Positions 35,848 to 47,000 of a stretch of 64,000 nucleotides of DNA are shown in pieces. Below the pieces are notes generated by a model. It was not told the DNA's origin and did no database searches. It worked only from the letters and a program-made list of their open reading frames with translations. Every line of letters begins with the position of its first letter. The first letter of the stretch is position 1. The stretch comes from Pilaira anomala. Its lineage: Eukaryota; Mucoromycota; Mucoromycetes; Mucorales; Mucoraceae. The DNA is taken from NCBI GenBank assembly GCA_025716855.1, contig JAIXMQ010000026.1:186001-250000 (forward strand), written 5' to 3'. The translations under genes and the position numbers were made by a program.

Positions 35848-37314
35848 ATGTATTCATCTTTTAAAATGGTAAGAAATCCCAGTGGCTCCTCCACCTCCTC
35901 TTCCTCTTCCTCCTCTCAGGAAAAACCATCAGCAAGAAGAGCATGTCTACTACAAGAAGAAGAAGAGCACCAACAAGCCTTGGATGAAAATATCCTTCGG
36001 TTTATCAACCATAGTGAAGCTATCCTGAAAATATGTATGACCTACCTTGGTGATGCTAATGAAGCGAGAGAGCATGAGAATCTGCCGCCACTTTTACCTT
36101 TTACTCGATGGTCTTTTAATTATGGTAAAAAAAAAACAATAAAAAAATATGATAAATATTTATATGTATTTAACAATTTTTTCTACTACATACAGTACCA
36201 GCTCTATTTAAGGCCGTTCGATTTAAGGTCGTTTCCGATTTAAGGCCGCAATTCTCTGCAAAATTTGGCCATATTTAACATCCTCAAGTCAGAAATAAGG
36301 CTATGATACGATTTAAGGCCACAAAAGTCTGAAATTTTTTTCAGCCTTAAATAGAGCGTGTACGGTAGATAAATTAAAAGAATATATCAAATCCCGAGCT
36401 TATTCTTATGCTGGCCCTTTAGAAGAACCTTTACGGTCAGCAACAATCGTTACAGAGATAAACGTTATAATTGAAATGGTAAGTAAAACTAAAAAAAAAG
36501 TTTAGCTCTTGTCTCTGAGGTTTTGCTTGATTTTAATTATGATTTTGAAGTCGAAGTTGTATTGTACATTTGTGCCTTAGCTTTCCGTCGAAATATAGCT
36601 GATTATGATATCTTTGACGGCCGGTACAACGGCTCCAACCATGCTGTAATGAGATTTAAAGATGATGCTGGTGATCTTCCTTTTTTTATCCAATCTTCCC
36701 TGTAAGTTTTGAAACACTTGAATTTAACATAAGTATATTAAATATATATTTTAGAAGCGAAGACTTGGAGACAAAGGTCCCTTGGACTACTTCCAGTGCA
36801 GCGCACGCAGCGACAAAAAAAATGAAAGAAGCTGGATTAAATGGTAAGTCTTTTTTTTTTCTCCTTAAATTACATACAGTTATTAATGTGCCTTTTTTTT
36901 TTTTTTTTTACTAGTCCATGGGACATTATATTCTTTCCGTCGCAACTTTGCACATATTATTGATGATAACCTATCAGCAACAACGGCTTCCGCCCTAATG
37001 GGACATACGCCCGATTCGTTCAGTTTAAAAAATATTATGCTGGTGACATGGGCCAAATAGACACAAACCGGCTTGTAGAAACTGGTGAAGCTGTGGAAGT
37101 TACGCCCATAAACCCTTTACTTGCTCCTAACCTTTACAGAATCAAAGACATTAAGCTTTATGACTTGACTAACGAAGAAATTGACGAAGGTGTAAATAAA
37201 AATCCTGTTATTATTGAAATGAAGAAAATAAGAACTGACTTGTTCGCCTCTCTTAACAAGAAATATGGCAACAGAAAGAATTGGCCTGAAGAAGATAGGA
37301 AGGAGTTCCGATGA
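35848..37314 (+). pseudogene. Tyrosine-recombinase-like gene with two A-run frameshifts
   Basis: Exons appear at 35848-36124, 36369 onward to 36701, 36755-36843 and 36915-37314, with good GT..AG borders. The C-terminal part reads LYSFRRNFAHIIDD, then TASALMGHTPDSF, then (one frame over) KYYAGDMGQIDT. This has the layout of a tyrosine recombinase box II: Arg, then GH, then a nucleophile Tyr, as in Crypton or DUF3435-like fungal recombinases. Two breaks sit in A runs: nine A at 36491-36499 and six A at 37027-37032. One additional A in each would give one open frame. The N-terminus is Ser-rich. A MITE lies at the end of intron 1. Family call is tentative; other phage-integrase-like fungal families are possible. 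Confidence 0.5.
36193..36365 (+). mobile_element. Complete MITE copy 3 (TA-flanked, Tc1/mariner-like ends)
   Basis: 173 bp element starting CAGTACCAGCTCTATTTAAGGC and ending with the inverted match (read inward CCGTACACGCTCTATTTAAGGC): 19 of 22 terminal bases agree. TA sits on both sides (36191-36192 and 36366-36367). The CAGT-type end and the TA duplication fit Tc1/mariner or pogo-like non-autonomous elements. Internal sequence repeats TTTAAGG(C/T)C several times. It has no coding capacity. The TA of the right duplication is the TA of the TAG 3' splice site of the host gene's first intron. Confidence 0.78.
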
Positions 37315-37584
37315 GATGTTCGAGCTATAAATGAGATAGAACAAATGAAAATAAAGCGCAATAAAAATATATAACAAACATTAAATAATCAGACTGCAAA
37401 AATAAACTAAACTTTATTAAATGATACAAAAAGCATCTTAGTATACTAAAAGGAGATTTATGTCAATAAATACGATGATGTTATTTATATAAAAGAACCA
37501 ATTAAGTAATCAGAGTAGATAAACTTATTGTATAGAAAAATAAAAGGAAGTTGAGAGCATATGATAATTATATGAGAATATAAT

Positions 37585-38054
37585 GTGTTCGTTCACAACA
37601 TCCGGGCACTCAGTATGAAATACAAGCAACAAAGACGTATATTCACGACAAGACTAAGGAGAGAGAAGCTTCTTAAACTACATAACTCGGTAGCTGCACA
37701 TATGGTACCTGGTGAAGATGGTGTTATGATTTTGGATGAAGATTCCATAGACCTACCCAAAAGGACAGCAGTGAATAGTGGCGGTAATGATGGTGATGCC
37801 AGAGTCATAGACAATGATAGCAGTGACGATGATGAGCCTGTACCTACAGATGATTTTGAGGAAGAGTTCGACTCTGAAGATGAATTACTGTTAGAAGAAG
37901 ATCAGGCTATTGAACGTCTTATTAACCAAGAAGATGTTGTCGATGATGTTGTAGTTGATGGTAAGTTTATTAAGTACTTTATTTTTTTATTAAAAATTAA
38001 ACACTAATTTTTTCATAAACTTATGTAGTACCTGGCCAAACCGGTACTTCATGA
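37585..38054 (+). CDS. Unknown acidic protein fragment
   Basis: An open frame from 37585 (no upstream context proving the start) encodes a basic start (YKQQRRIFTTRLRREKLLKLH) and then a strongly acidic stretch rich in D/E (about residues 65-125). A GTAAGT donor after VVVDG (about 37962) can join TATGTAG at 38029 to add VPGQTGTS before a stop at 38052-38054. Downstream, coding-like sequence continues with broken frames until the Harbinger-type element starts at 38276. No family is recognised. It is probably another transposon-derived or decayed gene of the accessory island. Confidence 0.35.
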
Positions 38055-38275
38055 CTTGCGGTACACCGATATTCAAAATATCATCAACATCAGGGCAAAA
38101 CCTACCGGGATGTACCCTTGTGAATGATGCTTGCAGCAATATGGTAAAAGTCAACGGCATCAAGGTATTATGATGTTGGCGATGCATCTTTGGGAGAGCC
38201 AATCTTCGTTTCACTCATGGCCGGATAAGTCTGGTGGAAAGCAAGGCAAGCATTGCAACTCGGAGATGTGGATAA

Positions 38276-38308
38276 GAGGGGTTGATCCAATTTGTGCTAA
38301 AATCTGAC
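38276..38308 (+). repeat. Left terminal inverted repeat of the Harbinger-type element
   Basis: Contains CCAATTTGTGCTAAAATC (about 38288-38305), identical to the inverted right end, preceded by a G-rich tip that is a few bases shorter than the right tip. Confidence 0.75.
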
Positions 38309-38505
38309 AAATTTACGTTAGCCAATAAAATTAATTTGGGTCTGAACACCCCAAATGCAAAAAAAAAAATCAATTTTTTAGTTGACAGATGATGTAATCT
38401 TTCATAATGCAATTAGTTTCTTAAGTGAATAAACTTTTTTCTCTGTTCCTACCCTTCTTTATCTTCTATACTTTGTATTTAACTATATCTTGAATCTTTA
38501 TAAAA

Positions 38506-39618
38506 ATGACCAACCAACGTCCCATCCAAAAAAAAAAAACTAATGCTATTATTGCCATTGAACAAAACAGACGTGATAAAGGAAAGGGTAGACAAGTCGA
38601 GGTAGTTCCTAAAAACAATGTTAGCAAAACATACATTAATTGGGATAAACCCGTCAGCGAGCGTAACCAGCAATCTCCTATGGATTACTTGGTAGATTTC
38701 CTTCTTGTGAACGGTGGTGAAAACACCAACCAGTACCTCGGTTGTAACAAATCAAACGAGATCATAAAAGGGACAAAAGTTGCTGTAATCAACAAATGTG
38801 TTGAGTATTTTAAGCACATTGGAGTCGATGTCGGTGCAGGCGCTGTGAAATCCAAAATGGAAAGAATTTTGGGTAGTATGTATCAGAAGGTGTAAAGCAG
38901 AGTATAATGGAAGTGGTAATGGTAATATGGGAAACACTGAAAAAAACGGTAGACAAGAGTTTGAAGGTAAAATAGACTTGACATAATTATTCATTTTGAA
39001 ATGCTCTTAATAATATATACTATTTAAATCAACTAGACCATTTGAACTCAAGATATGTCCTCGCTTCTATGAGATAAAGGAAGTCTTGGGTTCCCGCAGA
39101 ACTGGAACTCCTTTTGTTGTCAACAGCAATCTGCCTTTCAATAGTGTTGATATCAACGAAGGGCATAGTAGTGACGATGACCGTAACAGTGATTCTGATA
39201 GTACTAACTATTACACCACTGATGAGGATCCTTCGTGCGAGGCAGTCGAAACAGTGGATGTTAACCCTGGTGAATGCAGCCAAGGCCGAGAGGAAACAAG
39301 AAGTTGGAATTCTAGCGCTAGTACTTCCAGCAGCAATAAGAAGAGAAGACTTAATCAATTGGACGAAATGATCAAAGCTGAAGCAAAAAAAAAAAGCAAT
39401 GAAGAGTTCAAGAACAGGATTGAATCTTTATACGCAAGATCCCTCGAAAATGAAAGATTCTGAAAGCAAAAGCGATCGAGAACAATCGAAAAATGGCGCT
39501 TGCACAGCAACAAATTGATATGTTCATAAAGTCCAATGATTTCGAATGGATAAATGAAGCAGAAAGAGAAAAGAAGGTTGATAAAATTCAGAAGAAATAC
39601 TTTAGTGATAATAACTGA
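38506..39618 (+). pseudogene. Harbinger-type ORF1 (Myb/trihelix-like DNA-binding accessory protein), frame-broken
   Basis: The first part reads INWDKPVSERNQQSPMDYLVDFL, then KGTKVAVINKCVEYFKHIGVD and KSKMERILGSMYQK, the helix-rich DNA-binding layout of the fungal protein that accompanies Harbinger transposases. After a frame change the characteristic CPRFYEIKEVLGSRRTGTPF follows (from about 39050), then a Ser/Asp-rich linker, a basic NKKRRLNQLDEMI stretch and, after another shift, a helical tail (MALAQQQIDMFIKS). At least three frame changes (about 38892, 39035 and 39462) break the gene. In intact elements this protein helps transposase bind DNA and enter the nucleus. Confidence 0.65.
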
Positions 39619-39662
39619 TAAGTGTTACTTAAAAAAAATGCATAAATAAAAAACAATAAGTT

Positions 39663-41070
39663 TTATTCTTCATCTTCAAATTTATCATTATCTTCCAAGT
39701 CTAATAAATGTTGTTTGCCGTTATGCGTCAACACAATTTCCCGAATTCGTTTATACTTTTGTTTTCCATCTTCGCATACTTCAGTAGCATCTCCTCTTCT
39801 ATCTTCAATGGGTGCTACGACGACACCTTGTCTAGAGATTATCTCTAGTGCTTCCTCTTCTTTTCTGTCACACTCAATCTTCATTCTTCTGGTCACAGCA
39901 TCATCAGTTTGTTCAAGAATGAAGTTGTTTATAAGAACACATACTTGAATCCATCTACAAGCTTTCAGAATGTCTTTTCTATTTCGAATCTTCGTTAGTA
40001 TTTTTTTCAAAGACTGGAACCTCTCTTTCAGTGTTCGAATTTAATTCTCATCATGGCAATGTAGGTCCCAAACTTTTCATTTGCTTTTGACATTGTTTTT
40101 TTGGTGGCTTTCTACTAATTGGTACTAGGTAATGATATGGCTTGTATCCACCATCTCCAAGGACACATTGCTCTCCAGAAAAAAAAACTTTCTGATTTCA
40201 GATGGAATTGCGACTCGGTCTGACATTTCATGTCATGGCTACTGCCGTGAAAACCTGAAGCGAGATATCTAATTTTTCTTGTATCATCACATACACCAAC
40301 AGTATTGAGACTGCATTGAGACTTACTGTTGAAGAATTCGTTTTTTTTTTCCATTGAGGGGCGTAGTGAAGATCGAATTGACATCCGTCAATGAATCCAA
40401 CCAAGTCAGGGAAACCCAAAAAAGATTGATTTCTTTCTTCTTCGCGTGGCCAGTACAAGTATTCATTGCCAATTACATCAATAACAGCTTCAAAAAAACG
40501 TTCTGTAAAGTTTATATGTATTACATTAATAATAGATTTCATAACTAAATGTCACTTAATTCCTATACCAGATCGTCTTGCAAGACGTCCACAAGAAGAG
40601 CCGTTACCAAAAGTTCCCAATCGTTCTAACACCACAGCCATTTGTAGTCTGACATCTGTCATTCTACTCATAGGTGATGTGCTTTGGTAATTTGGATGGT
40701 CTTTTAAAAGATGGTAAAGTTTGTTAAATGATGCTTTACTCTTTCTTATTCCTTTAAGGAATCCATCATTATCAAGGGTTTGTAAGAAAAATAAACGTCT
40801 AGCTTTTGTCACCAATTTTGGAAGATGATTCTTGCCTTTGTCTAACAAATACTTTTTTTTTTCTAACCTCTTTCTAAGAGTTCTAGTGAAATGATTCTTA
40901 ATGTGATCTTTACATACATTTATCAGCATCTTGTATAGGGCACGACGTTTAAAATCACTAGTAACAAGAAGTTGCAATGTTTCCATGTAGGATTTGACAA
41001 GTACCTTTGTTTCTTTTTCACTTTTCTTCAAGGGCTTTATCAGGTTGGATTTTGGGAAAACACTAGGCAT
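39663..41070 (-). pseudogene. Harbinger-type DDE transposase, frame-broken
   Basis: Starts MPSVFPKSNLIKP at 41070. Seen in order across frame changes: the N-terminal helical part with RMTDVRLQMAVVLERLGTFG and the ARRSGIGI helix; FPDLVGFIDGCQFDL with the first catalytic Asp (about 40440); SQCSLNTVGVCDDTRKI; FHGSSHDMK with the second Asp region; LGDGGYKPYHYLVP; and near 39960 the terminal ACRWIQVCVLINNF block that normally follows the catalytic Glu. The order matches HARBI1-type DDE_4 transposases. An intron-like GTAATACATA..TTTACAG lies at about 40521-40500. Several single-base breaks remain, so no complete protein is made. Confidence 0.7.
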
Positions 41071-41222
41071 TGTATGATATTGCTGTTTGGTTGTTTTGAT
41101 TGTTATTATATTATAAAAGAGAAAATTATACACAGATATAAAAGAGAAAAGAGAAAAGAAGTAATCTAGTTGTTATAATGACATATTTATTTTGACATGA
41201 CCAATCAGATTATTTTAAATTT

Positions 41223-41260
41223 TGCACGATTTTAGCACAAATTGGTCTGAACACCCCCCC
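41223..41260 (-). repeat. Right terminal inverted repeat of the Harbinger-type element
   Basis: Read inward it is a G7 tip, then TGTTCAGACCAATTTGTGCT and AAAATCGTGC. It shares 18 identical bases with the left end and abuts TAA. Confidence 0.75.
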
Positions 41261-41613
41261 TAATATGTATGTTTTCGAGCAAAGTTTTGGCTAAAAGTAA
41301 AGCCAAAAAAAGTCCAAATAGCTATTTTGAATACTACCAAGGATTGCTATTTTTCAGATTGGATCGCAAGTATAATTTCAAAATTTTATAAGAAAAAAGA
41401 ATTCGCTTCAGGTACATTTTGTCCCTCGCTTGAACATACCGGACGGGTATGTTCTCTTATTTTTAAAATGTGTTAGGTGTGGATGTATATTCAAAAGAGG
41501 GAAAAAAAAAATATTACAGCAGAATAGAATTAGAAAATCTTATAAAACAGTTTTTATTTTCAAATTAAACAAAAAGCAAACGTATTACTTCTTAAAAATT
41601 GCTATAAAGCAAT

Positions 41614-43285
41614 TTACTTCTTGGAAGCCTTGGCGGCGGCCTTGGTGACCTTACCAGCCTTATCAACCTTCTCAACGGCCTTGATGACACCGACAGCGAC
41701 AGTTTGACGCATATCACGGACAGCGAAACGACCAAGAGGAGGATAATCGGTATAAGCTTCGACACACATGGGCTTGGAAGGAACCATCTTGACGATAGCG
41801 GAATCACCAGACTTAACGAACTATAATAAAAAGATATGTAAGTATGTGTTCATGATTCAAACGGTTTTGTTTAAAAGTACCTTAGGTGCATCTTCCATCT
41901 TTTTCGATACAATGGGAAAGAGAAGCAGAAGTTAGTAAAGAAGTACATTTAAAGAAGTATAAAAAAAAAAAAAAAAAAAAAATTAAAAAAAAATCGATAT
42001 TTTACCTTCTTACCGGAACGACGATCAATCTTCTCGATAAGTTCAGAGAACTTACAAGCAATATGAGCGGTGTGACAATCGAGAACGGGAGAGTAACCGT
42101 TGGAGATTTGACCGGGATGGTTCAAGATAATAACTTGAGCGGTGAAAGAACCAGCTTCCTTAGCGGGATCGTTCTTGGAGTCGGAACAGACGTTACCACG
42201 ACGGATATCCTTGACGGAAACGTTCTTGACGTTGAAACCAACGTTATCTCCGGGAAGACCTTCAGACAAAGTTTCGTGATGCATTTCAACGGACTTGACT
42301 TCAGTGGTGACGGCAGCAGGGGCGAAGTTAACGACCATACCAGCCTTGATAACACCGGTCTCAACACGACCGACGGGCACTGTACCAATACCACCAATCT
42401 TGTAAACATCTTGGAGGGGAAGACGGAGAGGCTTGTCGGAAGGACGAACAGGGGGATCAATAGCATCAATGGCTTCAAGAAGAGTCTTACCAGTCTTGGC
42501 ACCGGCTTTGGTCTCCTTGTTCCATCCCTTGAACCAGGGCATGTTCTTGGATTCTTCCAACATGTTATCACCGTGCCATCCGGAGATGGGGACGAAAGGA
42601 ACAGTCTTGGGGTTGAAACCAATCTTCTTGATGAAAGAAGAAACTTCCTTGACAATTTCGTTGTAACGAGCTTCGGACCACTTGGTGGTATCCATCTTGT
42701 TAATAGCAACAATCAATTGACGGACACCCAAGGTGAAAGCAAGAAGAGCGTGCTCACGAGTTTGACCATCCTTGGAAATACCAGCTTCGAACTCACCAGT
42801 ACCACCGGCAATAATAAGAATAGCACAATCAGCTTGAGAGGTACCGGTAATCATGTTCTTGATGAAATCACGATGGCCAGGAGCATCAATGACAGTAACC
42901 ATATACTTAGGAGTCTCGAACTTCCAGAGAGCAATATCAATGGTGATACCACGCTCACGTTCAGCCTTAAGCTTATCGAGAACCCAAGCGTACTTGAAAG
43001 AACCCTTACCGAGTTCAGCAGCTTCCTTCTCGAACTTTTCGATGGTACGCTTATCGATACCACCACACTTGTAAATTAAGTGACCAGTAGTAGTAGATTT
43101 ACCCTATAATAATAAAATTTGTCAGTTAAAAAAGTTTTTTTTTTCACGCTTTCCCCTTTTTTGTTTTGATTTAAAAAAAAATTTTTTTTTTTAAATCAAA
43201 ACAAAAAAAAACACATTTAAAGTATACTTACAGAATCGACGTGGCCAATAACGACGACGTTAACGTGAGTCTTCTCTTTACCCAT
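41614..43285 (-). CDS. TEF1: Translation elongation factor 1-alpha
   Basis: Exons 43285-43232, 43103-42006, 41898-41881 and 41820-41614 give exactly the family length of 458 residues. It brings aminoacyl-tRNA to the ribosome with GTP. Seen: GHVDSGKST (first intron right inside it, after GHVDS), [51 protein letters not shown] and [15 protein letters not shown]. The third exon is only 18 nt (MEDAPK). Codons end in C or G far more often than in neighbours (for example AAG, GTC, ACC), the usual sign of a very highly expressed gene. This produces a long but meaningless open frame on the opposite strand. Confidence 0.97.
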
Positions 43286-44025
43286 TGCTATAAGAAAAAC
43301 AAAAAGTCAGTATATCTTGTTACTTTTAAAACAAAAATTTTATACGCACTTATTAAACTAGAATATTGATAAAGGAAAAAAAAAACTTAGTTTTTTGAAA
43401 AATATTCTATTTAAATAAAACTGAAAAATTTTTTGTCACGCAGCGACAAAGCCACCTTGAAATCTAGTCACGACTGATATCAATGATTGGGTATCTACCG
43501 TAAATAGAAAACTACAAAAAACTAAGCTAATAGTGGCTTGTATTCTTTTTGATTTGTAAAAGAAGTTATTAAATGGAAATTTAACTTAAAAACTTAGTTT
43601 TTTTTTCTGTAAGAACTGATTTAGATATTTCTTGAATTTTATTAAAAAGATAAATCAAGAAAAATGCTCAAGTAAAGTAAGGTCTATTAAAAGCGTTATT
43701 GTATTTATTTTTGTTCGGTCTCACAACCGAGAAGCGGGTAACTAATTTTTTTTTTCAGGTGGTGCCAGTTGGTTCCACGTAAAGTAATTGGTTAAAACGC
43801 GACACAAAAATCAATGCAAAAAGAAAAAATTTAAAAAAAAGGAAAATTCTTTTTTTCAGAAACAAATTCAGGGCTAGATCGAAATTTCCATGAATAGTTT
43901 AGGTTTATTTTTATTACAAAAAAATGGATATTTTTTTTTTTAGAGCGGGGGGAGTTCAAGTAAATATTATTAGGTAGAGAGACTGTACAATTAAATAGGG
44001 ATATATTAAGTTTAAACAAGAGTAT
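43286..44025. promoter_or_regulatory. EF-1alpha upstream region
   Basis: Presumed strong promoter and leader of EF-1alpha; on the other side it is 3' sequence of the RasGEF gene. AT-rich with T and A runs plus a few GC-richer islands (for example TCACAACCGAGAAGCGGGTA near 43720 and GGTGGTGCCAGTTGGTTCCA near 43759). No coding sequence. The promoter role is inferred from position. Confidence 0.45.
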
Positions 44026-47000
44026 TTACTCTTCTTCTTTTGGTTCTCGTTTTAAACTTCTGGCATAAAACACTTGGTCGTCTTGTTCTACTGATTCAAG
44101 CGTTCGTTTCAAAAAGATTTGAATTTCTTCTATTTCTAATAGTCTATAAGATATTTGGAATTGATCAATTTCGTTTAAAATTCTAGTTATTTTAACATAT
44201 TTATCAAAGTTAATAAGTTCATGGCCTCCCGGTGAATTACGTCGATCTGCATTGCCATCATCAATAAAGGTCATATCTGTTAAGTAAACACCTAAAAATG
44301 GTAAGCATGGTGCCACCGTCATTTTTAGTCGCTGTCTATACTCGGCAAAGTTACGTTGAGAATCTGTTGCTCGATAAATGAGGTCCCATATCATTCTGTA
44401 TTTTCCTGACACGTACTCCCACGTTTTTTTCAATCGAATAATACTGGTAGAATCAAGTGCTGACCGGATAGCCATCAAAGTGTTATAATTGTTTAATTGA
44501 AGACAAGCCTATTATAAAATGAGTTTGTATGTAATTAAAATTTTAGTTTTAATATACTTTACATCACCAACTTTAATCCAGTATTTCAGAACCTGAGCTC
44601 TTTTCTTTGCATCAAGTTCATTAAGAATTGTATCTGACACTAAACTAGTGATTTGTGTACTTGTTTGAATCATTGCCTTTACATGAATTGCTTGACTTGT
44701 GCCGACTTTCTTTTTAAACTCTTGTCCGATCATTTCGTTAGGTCGGATTTGACAAAATAATCTATTCTCCATCAATGTAATTTGACGAGCAAGTTCAACA
44801 GGATCAATATCGTTTACATGAATACTGGCAATATTTGAGTGACTAATTGCTTTTCTTAAAGTATTTCGAAACGATTTACCCAAAAGTGAAGCGGGGTACT
44901 TATCTTCACCATTATGATCGTTAGATAATGACAAGTTTGAGAAGATATTGCTGTTACTAGTCGTTGAAGATGTTGATGTTTGTAAACTAGAAGAATTCAA
45001 TTTATGTACGGTCAAGCGAGTTTCGTTGTAAGAATGTTTACGACTAGCACTAGTTGATCCTTTAGAAGAGAACTGGAGGCAAACATTAAGTATTATGTTT
45101 CTCTTTTTTTTTTAAAAAAAAAATAATAATATAAACTTACTGTTCTTGTAATTAAATCAATCATTCTTTTAGCTGGTCCGGGCATAGCATTACTCATTTC
45201 GGTATTAGCAAAATCTGTAATAACTTTTTCTATAGAAGCGTCTTGTTCATAGTTAAAATAAGTTTCTAACCATGTCTTAATTACATTGTATACACGAAGA
45301 CGGATTGGAATCAAGACTCGGTTTGTCCATATAACAAGCTCTTCTTCCTTAATATCTGCAGGTGGTGAAAGACAGAACCGTGTAATCAGTAACTGAACAA
45401 AATCTGTAGGATTAGTAAAAATTCGAAAGTTATAAAAGAATGCACGGGTAAATATAAGATCTAGAAACAATAGAGTTAAAAATAACAATAAACCAACTTT
45501 TTTTTCTTTTCTTTTTTTTTTTTTTTTTTTTTTTTACCTGGTGATTTTTCATGAAGTGTCAATTTTCGAACAAGTGCTTCAACAGTGGCACCAGTCACTT
45601 CTCCTTCAGCATTGAAAATCATCTCCTGGTCCGTGAATGTATGCTTTAGGAAATCATATTCTAGTTCCTTCTATAATATGTATGTCAATATTTTTAGATA
45701 CAATAGTTTATAGCATATTCCTTACCTTTAAAGCTAAATTAATAGCTGGTTCTGGTTTCAATTGTTCTTGTAAACTATGTGTTGATCTCCATGAAGACAG
45801 TTTTTTAGGTTGTAAGGGTTCAGGGAGGCTGTCGGAGGAAGTAGATGTGAGTTTATGTTCTGCCTTTGATTTATTAATAGATGATTTAAGCGAGGAGATA
45901 CTAAGCCCGCGAGAAAGTCGTTGCTTTAGCGGTATATCTACAGGAGGTTCAGAACTGACAGGGGCTGCAGAAACTGATGGCTTCATAAGTGGTAACGGCG
46001 GTAGAGATGGACTACTAGAGAGTAAGCTTTGAATACTATTTACAGATGCTGCTCTCATTCTCAATTTATTTTGTTGTGGTAAATTTTCGGCAGTGGTATC
46101 AATTTGAAGTGATGTTCTTGACTTTTTATCGCTTTTACTTGACGTGCTTTCAATATTTGTACTAATAACTGGAGCTGCTGTTTCGATTGCGAGTCCTTCT
46201 ATATCCTTTTCGGTATCTCCTGTAATATCTCGTTCCGCATTTTCTGTTTTATTTTTCTCTATACCTTGTTCCACGTCTCCTATTGTTTCCTCGTCTACTT
46301 CATCACGGTATTGTTGTAGGGCCTGTAGACTGGTAACTTTTCGTCCTAAAATACTCAGGGTATGCTGTGATCTAGTATTTTCATGCTGTTGGAATTCTAG
46401 CTGTTGATGCATTAAATGACGCATATTCCGGTTTTCTTCTTCCTCTTCCTCATCCTGAAGACAAGCTCGCACGGAATCTGCACATTCATTTGTTGTTTCA
46501 ATTACGTTTTCGCAACATATTGGAAGGTGATGTTGCTCTTCTTCTGCATCATCATCTAATTGAGGGCCTGTTAAAGCTCTCACAGCTGTGACGAGATTCG
46601 TAATAGCGCTATAAACTGACTCCTTGGCAAGTACCAGGGTAACTAAACGAGGATCTTCTGGAATCATGGATAATCGTCTATTGTAGTCCAAGTCACCTAA
46701 GTTGGAGCAAACATGCTCTACAATTGCCAGGAATGTTCTTACTGCCTCAACGGCTTTCCGAGTGATTTCTAACATGTCTGTGGCGCGAATGCGATTGGCG
46801 AAATACTTTTCTAGAGTTATTAGTAAGCTTCTCATGAGCTCATCAATGCTAACTTGATGATCACAGATGCTTTGCAGGATTTGTTCTGTATCTGTAGGTA
46901 CTGGCTTGATTAAGGAGTTGCTATTGTGGCGTGCTTCCGAAATAATATGCCGCAGAGAAGTTGAATTAGTGGATATTATAGAAGAGTGATCAAGGGATGA

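Larger units (their letters stand above)
38276..41260. mobile_element. PIF/Harbinger-type DNA transposon, decayed
   Basis: About 2.99 kb, flanked by TAA on both sides (38273-38275 and 41261-41263), matching the 3-bp TTA/TAA target preference of PIF/Harbinger elements. The inward-read ends are GAGGGGTTGATCCAATTTGT and GGGGGGGTGTTCAGACCAAT. Both then run through the identical CCAATTTGTGCTAAAATC. Inside are the two usual genes, placed tail to tail: a Myb/trihelix-like ORF1 (+) and a DDE transposase (-). Both have several frame breaks, so the copy is probably no longer autonomous. Confidence 0.78.

Noticed and set aside
41886..43079. 397-codon open frame on the plus strand
   Set aside because: It lies exactly antisense to EF-1alpha and exists because biased codon choice removes stops on the other strand; no family features, and it crosses two EF-1alpha introns.
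45637..46407. Open frames on the plus strand at 45637-46032 and 46144-46407
   Set aside because: Both are antisense to the RasGEF linker exon and show no domain.
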